DNA from: Vibrio profundi
Lineage (GTDB): Bacteria; Pseudomonadota; Gammaproteobacteria; Enterobacterales; Vibrionaceae
Assembly: GCF_005281835.1 (NCBI RefSeq)
Contig: NZ_RZIS01000001.1
Span: 372,001 to 436,000, forward strand
Direction of reading: 5' to 3'
Length of the DNA stretch: 64,000 nt
Shown here: positions 57,379 to 64,000 of the stretch, one piece after another
How positions within the stretch are numbered: position 1 is the stretch's first letter
How the letters are laid out: every line of letters begins with the position of its first letter
Translations under genes and position numbers: made by a program
The notes under the pieces: model-generated
Told to the model about the DNA's origin: nothing
The model's input: the letters and a program-made list of their open reading frames with translations, nothing else
The model's database searches: none

Positions 57379-58137
57379 ATGAATAACTTACAATTAGAAA
57401 AGCTACTTAACGAAAAACTGCAGCCACTGCAGATTAAAGATTACTGCCCAAACGGTCTTCAAGTAGAAGGCACTGCTGAGGTAAAGCGTATTGTTACCGG
57501 TGTCACGGCTTCGCAAGCTTTGATTAATAAAGCGGTTGAGCTAAAGGCTGACGCTTTGTTAGTTCACCATGGCTTCTTTTGGAAAGGTGAGCCGGAAGCG
57601 ATTCGCGGCATGAAAGGTAAGCGTATTCGTACCTTGATTAAAAACGATATCAACCTATTAGGCTACCACCTTCCTCTTGATATTCACCCTGAGCTTGGTA
57701 ACAACGCAAAATTGGCAGAGTTACTTGAGATCGATGTTGAAGGTGGTTTGGAAGGGCACCCTCAGTCAGTCGCTATGTTCGGTAGATTGAAGACACCAAT
57801 GACTGGCACTGAGTTTGCAGCAAAAATTGATCAAGTGTTGAATCGTAAGCCGCTACATATTGCACCTGAAAACGCAGATAAAATGATTGAGACAGTAGGT
57901 TGGTGTACTGGCGGTGGCCAAGATTACATTGAGCTTGCAGCTTCTCAAGGTATAGATGCATTTATCTCTGGTGAAATTTCTGAGCGCACAACTTACTCGG
58001 CTCGCGAGCAAGACATCCATTATTTTGCTGCAGGTCACCACGCAACTGAGCGCTACGGTGTTAAAGCACTAGGTGAATGGTTAGCAAAAGAGCACGGCTT
58101 GGATGTCGAGTTTATCGATATCGACAATCCAGTTTAA
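57379..58137 (+). CDS. Nif3-like dinuclear-metal hexameric protein (YbgI)
   Basis: 252 residues (E. coli YbgI 247). Metal ligands are visible in the DUF34 pattern: LLVHHGFFW (His-His), YHLPLDIHPELGNN, and C-terminal AGHHATERYG. Homologues form toroidal hexamers; links to GTP cyclohydrolase-like chemistry and tRNA or cofactor metabolism have been proposed but no reaction is firm. A terminator follows. Confidence 0.92.
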   Translation: MNNLQLEKLLNEKLQPLQIKDYCPNGLQVEGTAEVKRIVTGVTASQALINKAVELKADALLVHHGFFWKGEPEAIRGMKGKRIRTLIKNDINLLGYHLPLDIHPELGNNAKLAELLEIDVEGGLEGHPQSVAMFGRLKTPMTGTEFAAKIDQVLNRKPLHIAPENADKMIETVGWCTGGGQDYIELAASQGIDAFISGEISERTTYSAREQDIHYFAAGHHATERYGVKALGEWLAKEHGLDVEFIDIDNPV

Positions 58138-58162
58138 TGCCGTATTTTGATGGTCCAAAAAT

Positions 58163-58197
58163 AAAAAAGGTTGATGCGCTGCATCAACCTTTTTTTA
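58163..58197. terminator. Bidirectional terminator between the Nif3-like gene and gltA
   Basis: Six A then GGTTGATGC (to 58177), loop GCT, GCATCAACC then seven T (58181-58196): 15-bp perfect stem. Confidence 0.92.
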
Positions 58198-58211
58198 TTA
58201 TCTATTCTCTA

Positions 58212-59501
58212 TTATTCACGTTCGTGTAGAGGTTCGAAATCACGTTGCTCTTGACCAGTGTATAGCTGGCGAGGACGACCGATACGGTTTGTTGGGTCGC
58301 TGTGCATTTCGTTCCAGTGCGCAATCCAACCGATAGTACGAGACATCGCGAAGATTACCGTAAACATAGATACAGGAATACCGATAGCTTTCAGAATGAT
58401 ACCTGAGTAGAAGTCTACGTTCGGGTATAGCTTCTTAGAAACAAAGTATTCATCAGAAAGAGCGATACGCTCAAGTTCCATTGCTACGTCAAGTAGTGGA
58501 TCTTGGATGTTTAGCTCTTTAAGTACTTCGTGACACGCTTCGCGCATTACTGTTGCACGTGGATCGTAGTTCTTGTAAACGCGGTGACCGAAGCCCATCA
58601 AACGGAATGGGTCATCTTTGTCTTTTGCTTTTGCAACATATTCTTCGATGTTATCTACGCTACCGATCTCTTCAAGCATACGTAGACATGCTTCGTTTGC
58701 ACCACCGTGAGCTGGGCCCCAAAGTGACGCGATACCTGCTGCGATACACGCAAACGGGTTAGCACCAGATGAACCAGATAGACGTACTGTAGACGTAGAA
58801 GCATTTTGCTCGTGGTCTGCGTGTAGCGTAAAGATCTTGTCCATTGCGCGAGCAACAATAGGGTTAACTTCATATTCTTCACATGGGTTAGCAAACATCA
58901 TGTGTAGGAAGTTTTCTGCATAGCTTAAATCGTTACGTGGGTAAATGAATGGCTGACCAATCGAGTACTTGTAACACATAGCTGCCAGTGTTGGCATTTT
59001 AGAGATTAGACGGTACGCAGCAATTTCACGGTGCGTATCGTTGTTGATATCTAAAGAGTCATGGTAGAAGGCTGCAAGAGCGCCAACTACACCACACATT
59101 ACGGCCATTGGGTGAGCGTCACGACGGAAGCCGTGGAAGAAGCTTGCAATTTGCTCGTGTACCATAGTGTGACGAGTTACTGTTGTTTTGAACTCTTCGT
59201 ATTGCGCACGTGATGGGGCTTCGCCATATAGAAGGATGTAACAAACTTCTAGGTAATCAGCGTTATTGGCTAGTTGATCAATTGGGTAACCACGGTGTAG
59301 AAGGATGCCCTTTCCACCGTCAATGAAAGTGATTTGAGACTCACAAGATGCAGTGGCAAGAAAACCAGGGTCAAAAGTGAAAAAACCATTAGAACCTAGT
59401 GTGCGAACATCGATCACAGGAGTACCTAGTACACCTTCAGTAATCGGCAGTTCGATTGGCGCTTGACCTTCAATATGAAGGGTAGCTTTCTTATCCGCCA
59501 T
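58212..59501 (-). CDS. gltA: Citrate synthase (type II)
   Basis: Condenses acetyl-CoA with oxaloacetate. 429 residues (E. coli 427), with catalytic His in [12 protein letters not shown] and [14 protein letters not shown] and the Asp in [14 protein letters not shown]. The N-terminal beta domain typical of hexameric, NADH-regulated enzymes is present. It is divergent from sdhC across a 417-base regulatory region, the same layout as E. coli. Confidence 0.98.
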   Translation of the reverse strand: MADKKATLHIEGQAPIELPITEGVLGTPVIDVRTLGSNGFFTFDPGFLATASCESQITFIDGGKGILLHRGYPIDQLANNADYLEVCYILLYGEAPSRAQYEEFKTTVTRHTMVHEQIASFFHGFRRDAHPMAVMCGVVGALAAFYHDSLDINNDTHREIAAYRLISKMPTLAAMCYKYSIGQPFIYPRNDLSYAENFLHMMFANPCEEYEVNPIVARAMDKIFTLHADHEQNASTSTVRLSGSSGANPFACIAAGIASLWGPAHGGANEACLRMLEEIGSVDNIEEYVAKAKDKDDPFRLMGFGHRVYKNYDPRATVMREACHEVLKELNIQDPLLDVAMELERIALSDEYFVSKKLYPNVDFYSGIILKAIGIPVSMFTVIFAMSRTIGWIAHWNEMHSDPTNRIGRPRQLYTGQEQRDFEPLHERE

Positions 59502-59882
59502 AACAATCTCCTTTGTTTATTATTTAATCCGTCCAGGATGTTTATGTGCCATTTTTTTACTGGTCTTAGGTCCGAAAGTCAATTTTTCTGCAGTTTTGTG
59601 TGCACTTGTTAGTGTTTTTTGCATTAAATTCGTTAAAAATCTGTTCTGTGTAGCATTATTTGTTACACCAATTGTATTAGAATGTTGCCGGCCGTATAGT
59701 GGCGCTGAAAATTTTGGTTAAAACCTTATAAATTCAAGGCTAGAAAGAAATGTGAGGTGTCTTGTCTGGTCTTTTTAGTAACAAAGATTTTACATTTGTC
59801 CGGGTCATTATTGCGAAGGCTTGTTAAAGAAATGTTGCATTTTGTAGGTTTCGAGCCAAAATTTGTCCATAACAATATCAAA
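59502..59882. promoter_or_regulatory. gltA/sdhC divergent regulatory region
   Basis: About 380 AT-rich bases between gltA and the sdh leader palindrome. It should hold both promoters and sites for ArcA and CRP by analogy with E. coli. I see GTTAAA and TGTTGC elements near 59822-59838 that loosely resemble ArcA repeats, but nothing I can call firmly. No gene is visible. Confidence 0.35.
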
Positions 59883-59897
59883 AGTTATTTAATAACT
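59883..59897. repeat. 15-bp palindrome before sdhC
   Basis: AGTTATT-T-AATAACT, perfect 7-bp arms around one base, 14 bases before the GGAG ribosome site of sdhC. It contains GTTA elements like ArcA sites and could be an operator (inference). Confidence 0.45.
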
Positions 59898-59918
59898 GTA
59901 AATGCTCAATGGAGCTGA

Positions 59919-60311
59919 GTGAGCAAGCCCGTGAAAGAAAGAAAGACAAGACCTGTTAATTTAGATTTACAGACCATCCACTTTCCTATCACAGCAATTG
60001 CATCCATCCTACACCGTGTGTCTGGGGTGATTACGTTTGTTGCGATCGGAATTTTGCTTTGGTTACTATCCATTTCCCTCTCCTCCCCAGTAGGCTTTAT
60101 GGAAGCGAAAGACATTGTCGATGGCTTCTTTGTTAAGTTTATTCTTTGGGGCATCCTAACCGCGTTGGCTTACCACATTGCTGGTGGTATTCGTCACTTG
60201 TTGATGGATCTAGGTCATTTTGAAGAACTAGAGTCTGGTGCGAAGAGTGCTAAAGTAACCTTCGTTGCGACAGCGGTATTATCTGTACTGGCGGGGATTT
60301 TAGTATGGTAA
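59919..60311 (+). CDS. sdhC: Succinate dehydrogenase cytochrome b556 subunit
   Basis: One of two membrane anchors of complex II; binds heme b and quinone. 130 residues, three transmembrane helices, with the family signature ASILHRVSGVITFVAIGILLW (about 26-46) containing the quinone-site Ser/Arg and YHIAGGIRHLLMDLGH with the heme-ligand His. The start is GTG 59919 with GGAG four bases upstream. It overlaps sdhD by seven bases. Confidence 0.95.
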   Translation: MSKPVKERKTRPVNLDLQTIHFPITAIASILHRVSGVITFVAIGILLWLLSISLSSPVGFMEAKDIVDGFFVKFILWGILTALAYHIAGGIRHLLMDLGHFEELESGAKSAKVTFVATAVLSVLAGILVW

Positions 60312-60652
60312 ACAACGTATCAACTTTTGGTCGCAATGGCGTACACGATTTTCTACTGATTCGTGCTACTGCAATCATCATGACTCTTTACACTATTTAC
60401 CTAATTAGCTTCTGTGCTTTTTCGGGTGATATCTCTTACGTATCTTGGACACAATTCTTTGGTGGTACATTCACTAAAGCATTCACCATGCTTGCGCTGA
60501 CTTCTGTACTGATCCACGCGTGGATTGGCTTGTGGCAGGTTCTTACTGACTACATCAAATGCGCAAAACTACGTGGTGGCCTTCAATTAGGTGTCATTGC
60601 TGTTCTATTTGGATACTTCTTCTCTGGTCTGTTTATTTTGTGGGGTGCGTAA
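60305..60652 (+). CDS. sdhD: Succinate dehydrogenase hydrophobic anchor subunit
   Basis: 115 residues, three transmembrane helices, with the heme-ligand His and quinone-site Tyr region in LIHAWIGLWQVLTDYIK (about 75-91), as in E. coli SdhD (115 residues). It overlaps sdhC and its stop abuts the GTG of sdhA, so the complex is made from one tightly coupled mRNA. Confidence 0.95.
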   Translation: MVNNVSTFGRNGVHDFLLIRATAIIMTLYTIYLISFCAFSGDISYVSWTQFFGGTFTKAFTMLALTSVLIHAWIGLWQVLTDYIKCAKLRGGLQLGVIAVLFGYFFSGLFILWGA

Positions 60653-62419
60653 GTGACTATTCCTGTTCGTGAGTTTGATGCCGTAGTTATTGGCGCTGGT
60701 GGTGCAGGTATGCGTGCTGCACTCCAAATTTCAGAGCAAGGCCTATCATGTGCTTTGCTTTCTAAAGTATTTCCTACACGTTCTCATACTGTATCCGCTC
60801 AAGGTGGTATTACCGTTGCTCTTGGTAATGCACACGAAGATCACTGGGAACAACATATGTATGACACGGTTAAAGGTTCTGATTACATCGGCGACCAAGA
60901 CGCGATTGAATACATGTGTAAAAACGGCCCTGAATCAGTAATCGAACTTGAGAAAATGGGCCTACCTTTCTCTCGTTTTGATAACGGTACTATTTACCAA
61001 CGTCCATTTGGTGGTCAATCAAAGAACTTTGGTGGTGAGCAAGCTGCTCGTACAGCGGCTGCAGCGGACCGTACTGGTCATGCTCTGCTACACACTCTTT
61101 ATCAGCAAAACATCAAGCACAAGACAACTGTATTTTCAGAGTGGTATGCGCTAGATCTAGTGAAAAATGAAGATGGTGCCATTCTAGGTACCACTGCACT
61201 TTGTATGGAAACTGGCGAAGTTTGTTACTTTAAATCAAAAGCAACAATCTTAGCGACAGGCGGTGCTGGTCGTATCTACGCTTCTACAACGAATGCGCAC
61301 ATTAATACTGGTGACGGCGTTGGTATGGCAATCCGTGCTGGCGTGCCGATGCAAGATATTGAAATGTGGCAATTCCACCCAACAGGTATCGCTGGTGCAG
61401 GTGTATTAGTAACTGAAGGTTGTCGTGGCGAAGGTGGTTATCTTCTAAATAAAGATGGCGAACGCTTCATGGAGCGTTACGCTCCAAACGCGAAAGACTT
61501 GGCTGGTCGTGACGTTGTTGCACGTTCAATGATGATTGAAATCCGTGAAGGTCGTGGTTGCGATGGCCCTTGGGGTCCGCACATTAAACTGAAACTCGAT
61601 CATCTAGGCAAAGAGACGCTTGAATCTCGTCTACCTGGCGTTTGTGAACTGTCTCGTACATTCGCACACGTTGACCCAGTGAAAGAGCCAATCCCAGTAA
61701 TTCCAACATGTCACTACATGATGGGCGGTGTACCGACACAAGTTTCTGGTCAAGCGATTAAGCAAGGCGAAGATGGCAGTGACGTTGAAGTTCAAGGCCT
61801 ATTTGCTTGTGGTGAAATTGCATCAGTATCAGTACACGGTGCTAACCGTCTAGGTGGTAACTCACTTCTTGATTTGGTTGTATTTGGCCGTGCGACTGGC
61901 CTGCACCTTGGTGAAACGCTGAAGAAGCAGAAAGATGCGAAACCAGCGACTGAAGCTGACATTGAGCGTTCACTAGAGCGTTACAACCGTTGGGAAAATA
62001 GTACTGGCGGTGAAGATCCAGCACAAATCCGTAAAGACCTACAACAATGTATGCAGAACAACTTCTCGGTATTCCGTGAAGGCGATGCAATGGCAAAAGG
62101 CCTTGAAGAACTAAAAGTGATTCGTGAGCGTCTGAAAAATGCACACCTTTCTGATAAATCTACAGAGTTCAACACTCAACGTATCGAGTGTTTAGAGCTA
62201 GAAAACTTGATGGAAACGGCTTATGCAACAGCAGTTGCAGCTAACTTCCGTACAGAAAGTCGTGGAGCTCACGCTCGCTTTGACTTCCCAGATCGTGATG
62301 ATGAGCAGTGGCTATGCCACTCTATTTACAACCCTGAGACAGAATCGATGTCTAAGCGTGATGTAAATATGGAACCTGTTCACCGTGAAGCATTTCCACC
62401 AAAAGCACGTACGTACTAA
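60653..62419 (+). CDS. sdhA: Succinate dehydrogenase flavoprotein subunit
   Basis: 588 residues, the same as E. coli. It has the FAD dinucleotide motif [13 protein letters not shown], the covalently flavinylated His in [12 protein letters not shown] (about 42-53), the substrate-site HPTGIAGAG and catalytic Arg in [11 protein letters not shown], and [15 protein letters not shown]. It starts at GTG 60653 directly after the sdhD stop. Confidence 0.98.
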   Translation: MTIPVREFDAVVIGAGGAGMRAALQISEQGLSCALLSKVFPTRSHTVSAQGGITVALGNAHEDHWEQHMYDTVKGSDYIGDQDAIEYMCKNGPESVIELEKMGLPFSRFDNGTIYQRPFGGQSKNFGGEQAARTAAAADRTGHALLHTLYQQNIKHKTTVFSEWYALDLVKNEDGAILGTTALCMETGEVCYFKSKATILATGGAGRIYASTTNAHINTGDGVGMAIRAGVPMQDIEMWQFHPTGIAGAGVLVTEGCRGEGGYLLNKDGERFMERYAPNAKDLAGRDVVARSMMIEIREGRGCDGPWGPHIKLKLDHLGKETLESRLPGVCELSRTFAHVDPVKEPIPVIPTCHYMMGGVPTQVSGQAIKQGEDGSDVEVQGLFACGEIASVSVHGANRLGGNSLLDLVVFGRATGLHLGETLKKQKDAKPATEADIERSLERYNRWENSTGGEDPAQIRKDLQQCMQNNFSVFREGDAMAKGLEELKVIRERLKNAHLSDKSTEFNTQRIECLELENLMETAYATAVAANFRTESRGAHARFDFPDRDDEQWLCHSIYNPETESMSKRDVNMEPVHREAFPPKARTY

Positions 62420-62434
62420 GGAGAGGGTAGCAAA

Positions 62435-63148
62435 ATGAAACTGAATTTCTCTGTGTATCGTTACAATCCTGATGTCGATCAGAAACCTTACATGAAGGAC
62501 TACGTCCTAGAGGCAGATGAAGGCTCGGACATGATGCTTTTGGACGCACTTATTCTTCTTAAAGAACAAGACCCAACGCTAGCGTTCCGTCGTTCTTGTC
62601 GTGAAGGTGTATGTGGTTCTGATGGCTTGAACATGAATGGTAAGAATGGTCTGGCTTGTATTACGCCGTTATCTGCGCTGTCTGGCCAAGATAAAATCGT
62701 AATTCGTCCTCTACCAGGGTTACCTGTCGTTCGTGACCTTATTGTAGATATGACTCAGTTCTACGATAACTACGAAAAAGTTAAGCCATTCTTAGTATCT
62801 GATGGCAATGTGCCACCTGCTCGTGAAAACCTACAAAGCCCTGATGAGCGCGCTCATTTAGATGGATTGTACGAATGTATTATGTGTGCATGTTGTACAA
62901 CTTCTTGTCCGTCTTTCTGGTGGAATCCAGATAAATTCATCGGACCAGCAGGCCTTCTTGCAGCGTACCGTTGGTTAATTGATAGCCGTGATACAGCGAC
63001 AGATGAACGCTTGTCAGATCTTGATGACGCATTTAGCGTTTTTCGTTGCCATGGCATCATGAATTGTGTAAGTGTTTGTCCTAAGGGATTAAATCCGACG
63101 AAAGCGATTGGCCATATTAAGTCGATGCTAGTAAATCGTTCGGTTTAA
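62435..63148 (+). CDS. sdhB: Succinate dehydrogenase iron-sulfur subunit
   Basis: 237 residues (E. coli 238) with ligands for all three clusters: [2Fe-2S] in CREGVCGSDG and a downstream Cys (GLAC), [4Fe-4S] in CIMCACCTTSCP and [3Fe-4S] in CHGIMNCVSVCPKG. It lies 15 bases after sdhA with GGAGAGGG before the ATG. Confidence 0.98.
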   Translation: MKLNFSVYRYNPDVDQKPYMKDYVLEADEGSDMMLLDALILLKEQDPTLAFRRSCREGVCGSDGLNMNGKNGLACITPLSALSGQDKIVIRPLPGLPVVRDLIVDMTQFYDNYEKVKPFLVSDGNVPPARENLQSPDERAHLDGLYECIMCACCTTSCPSFWWNPDKFIGPAGLLAAYRWLIDSRDTATDERLSDLDDAFSVFRCHGIMNCVSVCPKGLNPTKAIGHIKSMLVNRSV

Positions 63149-63161
63149 AAGAACAAAAATT

Positions 63162-63193
63162 GCCGCCCTTGAAGTTTTGGGGCGGCCTTTTAA
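63162..63193 (+). terminator. Hairpin between sdhB and sucA
   Basis: GCCGCCC (63162-63168) and GGGCGGC (63180-63186), 7-bp GC-only stem, then CTTTTAA. It probably attenuates readthrough into sucA rather than blocking it, since sdh and suc genes are usually partly cotranscribed. Confidence 0.7.
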
Positions 63194-63244
63194 TAGCTCG
63201 GCATAGACCGCAGCAAACGTGAAACCTACTGGTTAAGGGAAAAT

Positions 63245-64000
63245 ATGCACAACGGCGTGATGAAGGCATGGCTCGAGTCTTCACACTTGGCTGGCGCCAA
63301 TGCAACTTATGTAGAAGAACTCTACGAACTGTATCTAAGTGATCCCGATCTGGTTAGTGAGGAGTGGAAACGTGTATTTGAAGATCTGCCTGTGCAATCT
63401 TCAGAAGTGGTTGAACAACCACATTCACGAGTTCGCGAATACTTCAGACGACTCGCCCAAGAGACAAAGCATTACAACGTCCAAGTTAGTGATCCTGATG
63501 TCGATGCTAAACAAGTAAAAGTACTGCAACTTATCAATGCTTACCGATTCCGAGGGCATCAAGCTGCAAATCTAGACCCGCTAGGTCTTTGGAAGCGCGA
63601 TACAGTCTCTGAGCTGGATCCTGCATTCCACAACCTCACCGAAGATGATTTCAACGAAACGTTTAACGTCGGTTCTTTTGCCATTGGCCAAGAAACGATG
63701 GTGCTGAAAGATCTATATAAAGCACTTAAACAAACGTACTGTGGTTCTATCGGTGCAGAATACATGCACATGACTAACACTGAACAAAAACGTTGGATTC
63801 AACAACGTTTAGAATCGGTGTCTGGTCAACCATCATTCAACCGCGAAGAAAAACAATCATTCCTAGAAGAGCTAACTGCTGCCGAAGGTCTTGAGCGCTA
63901 TTTAGGCGCTAAATTCCCTGGTGCTAAGCGTTTCTCTCTAGAAGGTGGTGACGCGCTGATCCCAATGACGAAAGAAATCATTCGTCATGCCGGTGGGCAG
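63245..64000 (+). CDS. sucA: 2-oxoglutarate dehydrogenase E1 component (cut by the right edge)
   Basis: Open from ATG 63245 to the last base, 252 codons, of a protein that is about 935 residues in E. coli. It begins MHNGVMKAWLESSHLAGAN with YVEELYELYLSDPDLVSEEW, the conserved N-terminal helix that contacts E2. Later it has INAYRFRGHQAANLDPLGLW, QRLESV and the thiamine-domain start EGLERYLGAKFPGAKRFSLEGGD. Oxidative decarboxylation of 2-oxoglutarate is the role; sucB and others should follow outside. Confidence 0.97.
   Translation, partial: MHNGVMKAWLESSHLAGANATYVEELYELYLSDPDLVSEEWKRVFEDLPVQSSEVVEQPHSRVREYFRRLAQETKHYNVQVSDPDVDAKQVKVLQLINAYRFRGHQAANLDPLGLWKRDTVSELDPAFHNLTEDDFNETFNVGSFAIGQETMVLKDLYKALKQTYCGSIGAEYMHMTNTEQKRWIQQRLESVSGQPSFNREEKQSFLEELTAAEGLERYLGAKFPGAKRFSLEGGDALIPMTKEIIRHAGGQ

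Overview
The window is chromosomal DNA of a gammaproteobacterium, almost certainly a Vibrio in the strict sense. Three things point there: the toxR-toxS pair divergent from htpG; three flagellin genes next to crr-ptsI-ptsH; and a gene order from ligA through cueR, toxRS/htpG, adk, hemH, rfaH, asnB and nagCAE to glnS that matches Vibrio chromosome I as I remember it. Base composition and coding style look uniform. I see no phage, insertion sequence, CRISPR array, tRNA or rRNA. I do not name a species.

Layout. 1-5134: gcvR (cut by the left edge), dapA-bamC, then DUF2897, an M15 peptidase, dapE and an ArsC-family gene on the minus strand. 5317-8746: small poorly known genes (a membrane protein, a winged-helix protein, DUF4156, DUF2956, DUF2919) and the Dyp-type peroxidase yfeX. 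8852-12675: three flagellins. The first two have clear sigma-28 promoters; the third is divergent and does not. 12744-17705 (minus): cysZ, cysK and the PTS operon ptsH-ptsI-crr. 17921-23849: zipA-ligA, a porin, a lipoprotein and cueR. 23878-28864 (minus): a small exported protein, nfeD-qmcA, cnoX, an SDR and yfcH. 29107-32005: a compact four-gene unit (two DUF1538 membrane proteins, a PII-like protein, a CBS protein) and yfcE. 32043-34548 (minus): SelW-like, TauE-like, toxS and toxR. 34809-38804: htpG, adk, hemH. 38892-47075: a peptide transporter, rfaH, asnB, an RCK-type cation/proton antiporter, nagC and nagA. 47540-54652: nagE, glnS, fur, a DUF4442 protein, fldA, DUF2788, ybfF, seqA. 54745-64000: pgm, DUF1853, a Nif3-like protein, gltA, sdhCDAB and the start of sucA.

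How the genes connect. Sugar phosphotransfer links two distant blocks: NagE here is a IICB protein without its own IIA domain, so the EIIA-Glc made by crr is its likely phosphate donor. The nagA/nagE intergenic region carries two operator-like sites 94 bp apart flanking a CRP site, the layout of an E. coli-type NagC repression loop. The porin next to ligA may belong to the same chitin/GlcNAc physiology. The right end is the citrate synthase - succinate dehydrogenase - oxoglutarate dehydrogenase part of the TCA cycle.

Most of the window is ordinary core genome. The best candidates for something little described are the DUF1538 pair with its PII-like and CBS partners (29107-31394) and the structured adk leader with its twin 20-bp palindromes (36763-37047). 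After those come the flagellin and porin leader RNAs with competing hairpins and the matched stem-loops between ptsH, ptsI and crr.
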